Source: CAIMUX01 sp964473865
GTDB lineage: Bacteria > Eisenbacteria > RBG-16-71-46 > CAIMUX01
DNA: 64,000 bases
Assembly: GCA_964473865.1 (NCBI GenBank)
Contig: CAYYQN010000022.1
Location: forward strand, 1 to 64,000
Direction: 5' to 3'
Shown here: positions 1 through 8,395 of the stretch, in pieces
How positions within the stretch are numbered: the stretch's first letter is position 1
Layout: each line of letters begins with the position of its first letter
The notes under the pieces: generated by a model
Told to the model about the DNA's origin: nothing
The model's input: the letters and a program-made list of their open reading frames with translations, nothing else
The model's database searches: none
Translations under genes and position numbers: made by a program

Positions 1-2039
1 GCCGGCACGCTCATGTCGCTGATGAAGTCGCGCGGCTGGCAGAGCGGTCCGACCAAGAACGCCCCGAAGATGTGGTTGGCGTTGCTGGCCGCGTCAAACC
101 GCAGAGACAGGTTCCCCTGGTTGTCCGCGGCGGCGACCAGGATATAGAGCTGGTCTCCCTCGGCCAGGTCGGGCGAGAGGGCGTCGACACTCTGGATGAT
201 GGCCCCCGTGTACGGGGTCCCACCGGTGAGGTCGTATGGCGCACCGGCCGACGGGTCCAACAGGAAACCGACCCTGATCATGCCGTCGATCGTGTTCGGG
301 CGGAGATTGCCCAGGGCGACGGCGGTCGGAAGATTGGAGTTCATCCAGGCCGCGTCGACGTTGTTCGGGTTCTCCTTCGTGAAGAAAGCGAAGTACTGGT
401 CCGAATCGTCGGAGCCGGTCTCGGCCCAGGCCACGTAGACCGAGTCGATCCCCAGAGCCGCGTTCCAGCGGTCGTAGGTGTAGGAGTCGTTCTCGACCAT
501 CGCCAGGGTGTACGGCCGAGACTCGTCCTCGACCAGGATCCGCGGCGCGCCGGTGTTCTCGTCGGACCCCCGCGCGGACTCGCCGCTGGTGGTCCCGACG
601 AGCCCGGTGCCGGTCTTCAGCGTCACGCGAGATCCCGGCTTCGGGTAGTTCGTGGAGCTGAAGCCGCTGATGGTGACCCGCTGCACGGTCCCGGCGACGT
701 CGGTCGTCAGCGAAAGGCCAGTGGCGCTGAAGCCCTGGAAGGTGAAATCGCCGATCGCGATGTTGGCCGGGGTGGCGATCTGTTCGTTGAACCAGATGTA
801 GAGCTGATCGTCGGTCCGGGCCGAGCTCCGGCGGTCGTCATACGACGCCCGGGTGATGCCGGGGCCGAGCAGGACGCGGACCGCGTTCGTGACCGACCCG
901 ACTCCCTGGTAATCGGCGAGGGCGCCGGCAAGGGCGGAGAAGACGTGAGTCGCCTCGTCCGGAATCGTCCCGCCGGGGGGCATGGCGGTCAGCTTGATGA
1001 CCGACGAGAAGTCGAACGGGCTGGCGCTTCCGACGTTACCGCCGACGATGGCGACATGCGGAGCGAAGTCCGTGCCGATCGTCGCCCCGAAGGTGGCCGG
1101 GTCGATCGGCTCCGACATGACCACCCAGATCTCGTCGTCGCCGGTGGAGGCTCCGGTGTTCATCTCATTGTAATAGACGGCCTTCACGTACGGCCCGGCG
1201 TTGCTGACCACGAAGGTCTGGGCCAGGGTGTTCGCCGTGGCGACCGCGTCCCACTGGACCTGCCCCGCCGCCAGATACAGCTTGGTCACCCCGGCGTTGA
1301 TGAACAGCCAGGGATTCGTGGGCGCGGCTGCCGGCGAGATGGTGATCGTGCTGACGGCGCCCGGGGCCGGGCTCTGCAGCTGATCGTTGGCCGGGAGGAC
1401 GAAGTTGAACTCCGGCGTCCCGGCGAAGGCCGTGTTGGCATTCCGGGACGCGGCATAGTCGATGTTCGCGTCGAACGTGACCGTGATCGCGTCGTTCGTC
1501 CACGTGCTATCGCCGTAGCCGGCGGAGAAAGACACGTCGATGATGACCGGGCCCGTGCCCATGGTCACGGCCGAGATGTCGCTGCTGAGCGACCCATCCA
1601 GCCCCGCGACCACCTGAGGCGCGGCCAGGCGAACCGCATCGCCGGCCGCCGCACCCACCGCGCCCGTCAGCATCACGGTGTTGTCCGTGACGGAGACGTT
1701 CGTGAAGGTGAAGCCCGTCGCGACGAAGTCGGTCGACGCGACCGAACCGGCGGAGAGGTCCTCGTTGAACACAACAAGGACGTTGGGGTTGGCGTCTCCC
1801 ACCGTCGCGGGCCGCGCGGTCACGGCCACGATGTACGGTCCTCCCGTCACGACCGGGTACGGCGTCGTGCCGTCGTTCGTAACCGGGAAGGCGGGGTAGT
1901 TAATACCAACATTGGTAGCGGGCTGTACCGCCTTCACCCCACCATCGCCAAACGCCGCCTGGACGGGCAACGCCCCCAGAACGATCCCGACCACGAGGGT
2001 CAGAACCGACAATACGGCGATCGTCCTTCCTCGACTCAT
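1..2039 (-). CDS. Exported multi-domain Ig-like repeat protein, 3' end outside window
   Basis: Reading the minus strand from an ATG at 2037-2039 gives an unbroken frame to the window edge (679 codons, no stop). A strong ribosome site (AAGGAGG) lies just upstream of the ATG. Residues 1-30 form a signal peptide (MSRGRTIAVLSVL, a hydrophobic core, then AQAA-like cleavage around PVQAAFG). The rest is beta-rich, Asp/Thr/Gly-rich sequence with recurring motifs such as VLVVFNEDL, ITVTFDANID, DEIWVVMSEPID and QLYIWFNEQI. These resemble the SbsA/Big_5-type Ig-like repeats of surface proteins. I infer a secreted or surface-attached protein of unknown ligand. No catalytic motif is visible. The C-terminus, where a sorting domain would be expected, is missing. 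The plus strand here also has a long open frame, but only the minus frame has a signal peptide, a ribosome site and domain-like composition. Confidence 0.8.
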   Translation of the reverse strand, partial: MSRGRTIAVLSVLTLVVGIVLGALPVQAAFGDGGVKAVQPATNVGINYPAFPVTNDGTTPYPVVTGGPYIVAVTARPATVGDANPNVLVVFNEDLSAGSVASTDFVATGFTFTNVSVTDNTVMLTGAVGAAAGDAVRLAAPQVVAGLDGSLSSDISAVTMGTGPVIIDVSFSAGYGDSTWTNDAITVTFDANIDYAASRNANTAFAGTPEFNFVLPANDQLQSPAPGAVSTITISPAAAPTNPWLFINAGVTKLYLAAGQVQWDAVATANTLAQTFVVSNAGPYVKAVYYNEMNTGASTGDDEIWVVMSEPIDPATFGATIGTDFAPHVAIVGGNVGSASPFDFSSVIKLTAMPPGGTIPDEATHVFSALAGALADYQGVGSVTNAVRVLLGPGITRASYDDRRSSARTDDQLYIWFNEQIATPANIAIGDFTFQGFSATGLSLTTDVAGTVQRVTISGFSSTNYPKPGSRVTLKTGTGLVGTTSGESARGSDENTGAPRILVEDESRPYTLAMVENDSYTYDRWNAALGIDSVYVAWAETGSDDSDQYFAFFTKENPNNVDAAWMNSNLPTAVALGNLRPNTIDGMIRVGFLLDPSAGAPYDLTGGTPYTGAIIQSVDALSPDLAEGDQLYILVAAADNQGNLSLRFDAASNANHIFGAFLVGPLCQPRDFISDMSVP

Positions 2040-2947
2040 CCCCTTTTCCTCCTTCGGTTCGGGCTGCGATCCACGAATGAGCCCCCACAATCCCTGGGAA
2101 CTCGCCTTCGATTGTCGGGTCATCCGTGCAATCATCAACAGCCGCCTCCTTGTCCCGGAGTTGCTCCGGGTCTTGTCCTGGGACCTATCCCAGGGTTTGT
2201 CCTGGGATCTGTCCCGGAACTGCTCCCGGAACCGATCCAAGGGCCTGTCCTCGGCCGTCGCCTCGGACTCTCCCCACCAACCAACGATCCCGACCGGAAA
2301 CCACGAAACCCCACCCGGCGCGCCTTCCCGGCCGCGCAGAGCAGGCGGTGCTTGTGGCTGCAGATCTGGATCGAACCAACACCCTCAATGAAACCCCAAA
2401 AAACAAATGCGCCAACCAGTCCTGGTTCAGCAGCACCACAAGGTAGGTTTGATTTGTGTTGGACCCCGTCTCTGCGGGTCCCGCCCCAGCGGGTCTTATA
2501 CAGCGACCCGTTATTCCCTAGCCGTTTCCGTAGCCCGAGTCCTTCGGACTCGCATCAACTCAAGCGTCATGCCCCGTCGGATGCGGACTCGATCAGCATC
2601 GGACTTCCATGTCCTGCTTCCATGTCCTTCGGTCTCGACCGACCCGACTACCGGGTGGCCCCCAACCGTTTCCATCATCCCCTGCGGGCAAGAACGAGGG
2701 GCACAGTCCCACGGGTTCCGATGGCCTGTCAAACTTTTTTTTGGCGTCCGGACTTTTTCCACCCGGACGGCGTTGCGCCCGCCCCTCGAAGGAGGAGGAG
2801 CTGCCCCCAGCCACACGAGCTAACTGTTCGGCACGGGAGTCTGCCGGCTTGAGGTACTTCCTACCGGGCAGTTTGCATGTTGCATCGACGGGCCGGCGTT
2901 GCGAGAGAGATCGCGGTTGAGATAACGTACTGTCTTTCAGACAGATA
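2040..2947. other. 908-bp gene-free region with a 12-bp periodic array and hairpins
   Basis: No convincing gene is visible. The region holds the 12-bp periodic array at 2153-2259, three closely spaced hairpins at 2461-2552, an 8-T run at 2735-2742, and a perfect hairpin (CTGTCT-TTC-AGACAG, 2930-2944) just past the stop of the minus-strand GTPase gene, which may act as its terminator. It must also contain the promoter of the exported protein that starts at 2039, but I cannot pick a box with confidence. Confidence 0.5.
2153..2259. repeat. Degenerate 12-bp periodic repeat array (about 9 units)
   Basis: Cores of the form TCC(C/T/A)(G/A)GG begin at 2153, 2165, 2176, 2188, 2200, 2212, 2224, 2236 and 2248, a spacing of 12 bp with one step of 11. 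Each core is a near-palindrome (CCNGG/CCCGGG-like). The array lies about 115 bp upstream of the start codon of the exported protein at 2039. It resembles in style the 13-bp array at 4320-4449 and a 12-bp periodic stretch inside ychF at about 27290-27352. Function unknown. Confidence 0.7.
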
Positions 2948-4057
2948 TCACCGACCGCCCCGCGCCAGACCCGAACGGATGTTCAGGATATCACTATCCC
3001 GTACAACGTACTCCCGGCCTTCCAGGCGGACCGCTCCTTTCTCGCGGGCTGCTGCGTGGGAGCCGTAACGAACCCAGTCGTCGTAGGCAAGCACCTCCGC
3101 GCGCACAAACCCCTTCTCGAGATCGGAGTGAATCACTCCAGCGGCTTCCGGGGCCAGGGCACCGCGGCGCACCGTCCAGGCCCGCACCTCGTCCTCGCCT
3201 ACAGTGTAAAAACTCTGCAATCCCGCAACGCGATAGGCCGCGCGGATGATCTGGGCGACCGCCGGCTCCTCGAGGTGGAATGCCTCCAGGAATGCTGCCT
3301 GATCGCCGGCGGGAAGCTCCTGGATCTGCCTTTCCGCCTCGGCGCAGAAGTAGACCCAGGGAGCTTCTTCGGCGGGCGCGGTATCGCCGCCGCGGAGCCG
3401 GTCCGCGATCCCGCGAAGCGTCTCCGCGGCCCCCGCCAGGTGCGTCTCGTCGAGGTTGAAGGCCGGCAGCACCGGCCGCGCGCTCAGAAACGAGTAGCCG
3501 CGCAGTCCCCGCGCCTCGTCATCCGTGAAAGGGAACGCGATCGCCGGCTTTCCGACCTCGAGGTGCCTGTGTAAGCGATCGAGCACCTCGGGCTCACCGG
3601 GGAAGCTCGGTTTCTGGCCGATGCGCAGCGCCTTCTGCAGACGTTCGCGGCGGGATTCCACCACCGCGAGGTCGCAGAGCACAAACTCCTCTGTCGCCAC
3701 GCGCCACTGCAACGCGCCTTCCGTCTCCCACCCCTGCGGGCGGGAGTTGTACAGATCGATGACAAGCAGGATCAGGTCGGACTGGGCGAGCAGGTCGCGC
3801 CGTTCCGGCGACAGCGCCGGGTAGACCGGAGCGCTCTTCTGCTCCAGGTCCTGAAACACCAGCCGCGCCCGGGTGGTCTTGCGGGGCTCATAGGCCCGCG
3901 AGAGATCATCCACCCGGCGATCGGGAACCTCCGCGTGGGCCGTGCGCAGGCCGCCTCGGCTCGAGGCCTCGGCGCCTCCGGACGCGTCGCGATGAACAAG
4001 CAGGTCGAAGAGCGCGGACTTCCCCGCGCCGGGACGACCGGCGATGGCGATCCTCAT
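2948..4057 (-). CDS. YchF/Obg-like GTPase paralogue with degenerate switch region
   Basis: A 369-residue P-loop GTPase. The Walker A motif is GRPGAGKS at residues 7-14, the YchF-type specificity motif is NLDE (in PVLPAFNLDE), and a C-terminal TGS/DUF933-like end (AEVLAYDDWVRYGS ... EGREYVVRDSDIL) aligns by eye with YchF. The G3 region reads FQDLEQ where YchF has FVDIAGL: the Asp is kept but the Gly of DxxG is lost, and the following loop is shortened. Hydrolysis may therefore be altered. A full-length canonical YchF is encoded at 26689-27948, so this is a divergent second member, not the housekeeping copy. It is followed by a small hairpin and preceded by tRNA-Lys. I see no clear operon partner. 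Confidence 0.82.
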   Translation of the reverse strand: MRIAIAGRPGAGKSALFDLLVHRDASGGAEASSRGGLRTAHAEVPDRRVDDLSRAYEPRKTTRARLVFQDLEQKSAPVYPALSPERRDLLAQSDLILLVIDLYNSRPQGWETEGALQWRVATEEFVLCDLAVVESRRERLQKALRIGQKPSFPGEPEVLDRLHRHLEVGKPAIAFPFTDDEARGLRGYSFLSARPVLPAFNLDETHLAGAAETLRGIADRLRGGDTAPAEEAPWVYFCAEAERQIQELPAGDQAAFLEAFHLEEPAVAQIIRAAYRVAGLQSFYTVGEDEVRAWTVRRGALAPEAAGVIHSDLEKGFVRAEVLAYDDWVRYGSHAAAREKGAVRLEGREYVVRDSDILNIRSGLARGGR

Positions 4058-4128
4058 GGCACAAGATTCCTTATGAGCGGCAGGGGCGCCTGCCGCCTGA
4101 CGTTCGGCGCGAGAGGGCCCGGCACGTG

Positions 4129-4201
4129 TGAGCCGCCCGGGACTCGAACCCGGGACCCTCTGCTTAAAAGGCAGGTGCTCTACCTACTGAGCTAGCGGCC
4201 C
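4129..4201 (-). tRNA. tRNA-Lys (anticodon TTT)
   Basis: The minus strand folds as a 73-nt cloverleaf. The acceptor stem GGGCCGC pairs with GCGGCTC (one G-T pair) with discriminator A. The D arm is GCTC/GAGC, the anticodon loop is CTTTTAA giving TTT, and the T arm CCGGG-TTCGAGT-CCCGG is perfect. CCA is not encoded. Confidence 0.97.
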
Positions 4202-4319
4202 TTGAGATCGGGAAGTCTACCCTGCGCCACCCGGAAGGCGCAACGACCGGTTCCGCCATGCCGGCGGCTCCTCCGGTCGAAGCACACAGGGTGCGACCGG
4301 CCGCTCCGCCCGGACAATG

Positions 4320-4459
4320 CCCGGGCGAGGTCCCCGGGCGATATGCCCGGGCGATATACCCGGGCGATATACCCGGGCGATATGCCCGGGCGATATACCC
4401 GGGCGATATGCCCGGGCGAGGTCCCCGGGCCAGGTCCCCGGGCGAGATGACCGGGGCCA
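4320..4459. repeat. 13-bp tandem repeat array, about 10 copies with CCCGGG core
   Basis: Ten consecutive 13-bp units start at 4320, 4333, 4346, 4359, 4372, 4385, 4398, 4411, 4424 and 4437, followed by a decayed unit. The consensus is CCCGGGCGATAT(G/A). The outer units at both ends carry CGAGGTC or CCAGGTC instead of CGATATR, so the array is roughly symmetric in its variants. It fills most of the gap between tRNA-Lys and the 3' end of purA. Thirteen is not a multiple of three, and no gene uses it. Confidence 0.93.
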
Positions 4460-4514
4460 TGAATGCTGCGCGCGGGGCGTGTCCCGGTGGGGGCCGGTCC
4501 CCGCACCGCCGACG

Positions 4515-5813
4515 CTACGTGCGCCTCCGCGCGCTGGGGACCGGCACCAGGGCGGTCCGGGGCGAACCGACCGACAGTCCCAGGATCGGGCAGCCAACGA
4601 TCTCCTCGATCCGGGAGACGTAGCGCCGGACGGTCCCCGGCAGGTCGACCCAGCGGCGCACGGAACGGATGCTCTCCTGCCATCCGTCCTGTTCCTCATA
4701 GAGCGGCGTACAGGTGGCCAGGCGCGAGCCATCCGCGGGGGGGACCTCCAGCAAGCCGTCCGGTCCCTCGTAGGCAACGCAGAATCTCACCCGCGGCAGC
4801 CCGGAGAGGATGTCGAGCTTCGTCAGGTAGAGCCCGGTCACGCCGTTGAACCGGACCGCCTGCCTCAACTGGGCCAGATCGAGCCAGCCGACCCGACGGG
4901 GCCGGCCGGTGGTGGCGCCGTATTCCGCCCCCTGCTGCCGCAGAACGGCTCCCTCCTCTCCCGAAAGCTCGGTCGGGAAGGGCCCCTCGCCCACGCGGGT
5001 AGTGTATGCCTTGCAGATCCCCACGACCTTGCGCAGCGCCGCCGGCGGCAGGCCGAGGCCGGTGGCGGCTCCAGCCGACGTCGTAGTCGACGAAGTGACA
5101 TACGGATACGTTCCCAGGTCGATATCCAGGAAGGCGCCCTGGGCCCCTTCGCAGAGGATTCGCTCGCCCCGCGAGAGCGCCTCCAGCAGCATCTGCGCCG
5201 TGTCCGCCACAAACGGCCGCAGGCGCTCGGCTGCCGCCGAATAGGCCGCGCTCCAATCCCGCACCGCTTCAAAGATTGGCATGGGAGGAGTCTGGCCGGC
5301 GGCCCGATACAACCGGTCCAGCCTCTCGGTCTGCTCGTCAATCTTCCGGCGCAGCGTCCCGGCGTCGAGGAACTCGTGGACCCTGAGCCCCGTCCGGCCG
5401 GCCTTGTCCTGGTACGCCGGTCCGATCCCGCGCCGGGTGGTTCCAATCCGGGTGTCCTGCCCCTCCAGCGTCTCCAGCCACGGGTGCCAGGGCATGACCA
5501 GATGGGCGCACTCGGAGAGATAGAGCCGCTTCTCGAGGGGCACACCGCGGCGCGACAGCCCGTCCATCTCCTGGAGCAGGTAGATCGGGTCGACGACCGT
5601 TCCATGGCCGATGACGCAGCGCGGACGCTTCTGCAGGATGCCGCACGGAACGAGGTGCAGGACGAACTTGTCGCGGCCGAGGTAGACCGTGTGCCCCGCA
5701 TTGTGGCCCCCCGCATACCGGGCCACCCAGTCCATGTTGCGCGCGAGCAGGTCTGCGACCTTGCCCTTCCCTTCGTCTCCCCACTGGCACCCGACGAGCA
5801 CTGTGACCGGCAT
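4515..5813 (-). CDS. purA: Adenylosuccinate synthetase
   Basis: Converts IMP, aspartate and GTP to adenylosuccinate, the first committed step to AMP, in the cytosol. The 432-residue length is normal for the family. The N-terminus shows the GTP-binding GDEGKGK motif (about residues 12-18) and the IMP/Mg loop GGHNAGHT. I start it at the ATG at 5811-5813 (MPVTVLVGCQWG) because GAGGAGG sits 5-8 nt upstream. A longer frame to 5906 adds 31 residues with no family match. It lies downstream of lon on the same strand with a gap of about 120 bp, so it may have its own promoter. The 13-bp repeat array follows its stop. Confidence 0.97.
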   Translation of the reverse strand: MPVTVLVGCQWGDEGKGKVADLLARNMDWVARYAGGHNAGHTVYLGRDKFVLHLVPCGILQKRPRCVIGHGTVVDPIYLLQEMDGLSRRGVPLEKRLYLSECAHLVMPWHPWLETLEGQDTRIGTTRRGIGPAYQDKAGRTGLRVHEFLDAGTLRRKIDEQTERLDRLYRAAGQTPPMPIFEAVRDWSAAYSAAAERLRPFVADTAQMLLEALSRGERILCEGAQGAFLDIDLGTYPYVTSSTTTSAGAATGLGLPPAALRKVVGICKAYTTRVGEGPFPTELSGEEGAVLRQQGAEYGATTGRPRRVGWLDLAQLRQAVRFNGVTGLYLTKLDILSGLPRVRFCVAYEGPDGLLEVPPADGSRLATCTPLYEEQDGWQESIRSVRRWVDLPGTVRRYVSRIEEIVGCPILGLSVGSPRTALVPVPSARRRT

Positions 5814-5934
5814 ACGGTTCCTCCTCGGACTGACGCCCTGGCGCCGGGTCGCGGCGCCATCGGGCACAAGGGGGGATTCTACCGGGAGCAGAGCGGACGA
5901 CGGCAAGTGGGAAAGCGGAGGTTCGATTCCGGCC

Positions 5935-8346
5935 TCAGGCAGCCTCGACGTTCGCGGCGACCCCCGGCTGGGCCGGCTTCCGCCTCGTCAGGCGGGAGCG
6001 CACCAGCCCGTGGCGCAACACCTCGTCGAATGTCGAGACCCGAACAAGCTCCAACCCCTCTCGGGCCTCCTCGGGCAGCTCGGCAAGGTGACGGTCGTTG
6101 CCCGTCGGAACGAGCACGGTGCGGACCCCCGCCCGCAGGGCCGCGAGACACTTCTCGGCCAGCCCCCCCACCGGCAGGATCTGGCCGCGCAGGGTCATTT
6201 CCCCGGTCAGGGCCACCGAGTCCTTCGTCGGGACCCGTAGCAACGCAGAAACGATCGCCAGGCCGATGGCGGCCCCGGCCGAGGGACCGTCCTTCGGGAC
6301 TTCTCCCTCGGGGATATGGAGGTGGATGTCGACGCCTCGATGGAACATCGGGTCGAGCCCCAGCCGCGCGGCGCGGCATCGGACGCACGACAAGGCGGCC
6401 TGCGCCGACTCGCGCATCGTCGCCCCGAGCTTCCCGGTGAGAAGCAGCTTCCCCCGGCCCGGCAGGATCCCAACCTCGATCGAGAGGACCGAGCCCCCAG
6501 TCTGGCTCCACGCCAGGCCGGTCGCCAGTCCGGTCCGGTCGCGACGCTCCACCGACTCGGGAAGGAACCGCGGCACGCCCAGGAGCGGCTCGACCTCCTC
6601 CGCCCCGACGGTGATCGTGCCGGGGAAGTCCGCTCCGGCCTTGCGGCGGGCGGTCCGGCGGCAGATGCGGGCGGTCTCCCGTTCGAGACTGCGCACTCCG
6701 GCCTCGCGCGTGTATTCGCGGATGACCCGCAAGAGGGCGGCGGAATCGATCGTCAGCTCCGCCGGCTTCAGGCCGCAGGCCTCGCGCTGGCGGGGCAGGA
6801 GGAACCGTTCCGCGATGGCCAGCTTCTCGTTCTCGAGGTAGCCGGACAGGCGGATCACCTCCATCCGGTCGCGCAGCGCTACCGGGATCCCTTCCAGGGA
6901 GTTGGCGGTTGTCAGGAACAGGACCCGCGACAAGTCGTAGTCGACCTCCAGATAGTGGTCGTTGAACGCATGGTTCTGTTCCGGGTCGAGGACCTCCAGC
7001 AACGCCGCCGCCGGATCGCCGCGATAGTCGACCCCCAGCTTGTCCACCTCGTCGAGGAGGATGACGGGATTGACCGTGCCGGCCCGCCGCATCGCCTGCA
7101 CGATGCGCCCCGGCATGGAGCCGATGTAGGTCCGGCGGTGTCCGCGGATTTCGGCTTCATCTCGCACTCCGCCCAGCGACATGCGCACGAAGTTGCGATT
7201 GAGCGCCCGGGCGACCGAAGCTCCCAGAGAGGTCTTCCCGACCCCCGGAGGTCCCGTCAGGCAGAGCACCGGACCGCGAACCGCGCGCGAGAGCCGCATC
7301 ACCGCGATCTGCTCGATGATCCGCTCCTTGACCGCCGTCAAACCATGGTGGTCGCGGTCGAGAATCGAAGCGGCCACCTCGAGATTGCGCCGGTCACGGG
7401 TCTGCTTGTGCCACGGGACCGACAGGAGCCAGTCGATGTAGGTCCGAGCCACGGTGGCTTCCGGGGACAAAGGCGCCATGCGGCCGAGCCGCTCCAACTC
7501 GCGGTGAGCCTTCTCCCGGACCGGCGCGGGCATTCGCGCCTTGCCGATTGCCGCCTCGAGTTCCGCCAACTCACGCTCGGTGTCGTCTCCCTCGGCTTCC
7601 CAGTCGCGCTTGCGCTCCGGCCGGCCGGCAGCGGCCCGCGCGCCGGACCGCGATCCGGGAACCGCGGTGGAGTGGCGATGCTGCTCGATCTTTCTCCCCA
7701 GGCGAATCACTTCCGCCTCTGCCTCCACCATCCGGGCGATCAGGTGCAGGCGTTCCTCGGGACCGGGCGCTTCCAGGAGCTCCTGGCGCGCCCCCAGCCG
7801 CACGAGGAGATGAGCCGCCATGCGGAAGGAGGCCTCGGAAGCGCTCTCGCAGGAGGAGATCGCCATCAGCACATCCTCGGGGATGCGATGGTCGGCGGCG
7901 GCGTGATCCAGGAACGCCGATTTCACCTCACGAAGGAGGAGCGGCAGCGAGGCGGAAGTCGAGCCGGCCTCGGGGCACGCCGACAGCTCGGCTTCGAGGA
8001 GGCGATCCTCCCCGAGAAGCTTGCGGACGCGGGCCCGGAGCAACCCCTCGACCAGAACCCGCATGGTGCCATCCGGAAGGCTCAGCACCTGGCGCAGGAG
8101 CACCACAACCCCCGTGTCGTGCAGATCGGCCCGCCGGGGAACCGTGACCTCGGGGCGCCGCTGAGCGGTGGCGAAGAGGATCTGGTGCGAAGCGGCAGCC
8201 TTTCTCACCGCGGCCAGAGAGGCCGGGCGCCCCACGAAGAGCGGGAGGCTCATGCCGGGAAACAGGATCACGTCTCGGAGCGGAAGCAGCGGGAGTCTGC
8301 CGGTCAGGCGCACCGACTTCCCGTCGACGAGCACGGAGAAATCCAT
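5935..8346 (-). CDS. lon: ATP-dependent protease Lon
   Basis: Cytosolic AAA+ serine protease that degrades damaged and regulatory proteins. 803 residues. It has an N-terminal substrate domain (LPLLPLRDVILFPGM), Walker A GPPGVGKTSLG, Walker B LLDEVDKLG, and a C-terminal protease domain with the catalytic Ser in PKDGPSAGAA and the catalytic Lys in GGLAEKCLAAL. The ribosome site GAGGGAGGG stands directly before the ATG. The coiled-coil before the AAA domain, normally highly conserved, is rebuilt here with a basic low-complexity stretch (GSRSGARAAAGRPERKRD). It is the last member of the tig-clpP-clpX-lon series. CtsR-, HrcA- or sigma-32-type sites were not recognised. Confidence 0.97.
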   Translation of the reverse strand: MDFSVLVDGKSVRLTGRLPLLPLRDVILFPGMSLPLFVGRPASLAAVRKAAASHQILFATAQRRPEVTVPRRADLHDTGVVVLLRQVLSLPDGTMRVLVEGLLRARVRKLLGEDRLLEAELSACPEAGSTSASLPLLLREVKSAFLDHAAADHRIPEDVLMAISSCESASEASFRMAAHLLVRLGARQELLEAPGPEERLHLIARMVEAEAEVIRLGRKIEQHRHSTAVPGSRSGARAAAGRPERKRDWEAEGDDTERELAELEAAIGKARMPAPVREKAHRELERLGRMAPLSPEATVARTYIDWLLSVPWHKQTRDRRNLEVAASILDRDHHGLTAVKERIIEQIAVMRLSRAVRGPVLCLTGPPGVGKTSLGASVARALNRNFVRMSLGGVRDEAEIRGHRRTYIGSMPGRIVQAMRRAGTVNPVILLDEVDKLGVDYRGDPAAALLEVLDPEQNHAFNDHYLEVDYDLSRVLFLTTANSLEGIPVALRDRMEVIRLSGYLENEKLAIAERFLLPRQREACGLKPAELTIDSAALLRVIREYTREAGVRSLERETARICRRTARRKAGADFPGTITVGAEEVEPLLGVPRFLPESVERRDRTGLATGLAWSQTGGSVLSIEVGILPGRGKLLLTGKLGATMRESAQAALSCVRCRAARLGLDPMFHRGVDIHLHIPEGEVPKDGPSAGAAIGLAIVSALLRVPTKDSVALTGEMTLRGQILPVGGLAEKCLAALRAGVRTVLVPTGNDRHLAELPEEAREGLELVRVSTFDEVLRHGLVRSRLTRRKPAQPGVAANVEAA

Positions 8347-8395
8347 ACCCTCCCTCGTCGGGTGTGCGAAGGGGCCTTTGGGGCCCCCGGACGCG

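Noticed and set aside
72..2852. Long plus-strand open frame (926 codons) across the first 2.8 kb
   Set aside because: Low-complexity Arg/Gly/Val-rich text without a ribosome site or domain; the minus frame here has a signal peptide and a strong ribosome site.
2939..2951. Match of ACAGATATCACCG to the repeat near 39041
   Set aside because: A 12-13 base near-match is expected by chance in 64 kb.
5915..5945. tRNA-like T-arm text (GGTTCGATTCC) beside the lon stop
   Set aside because: The T stem mispairs and no D arm, anticodon arm or acceptor stem can be placed.
4317..6440. Plus-strand open frame starting in the 13-bp array and running over purA and lon
   Set aside because: It is the antisense of two well-recognised genes; GC-rich DNA makes long shadow frames.
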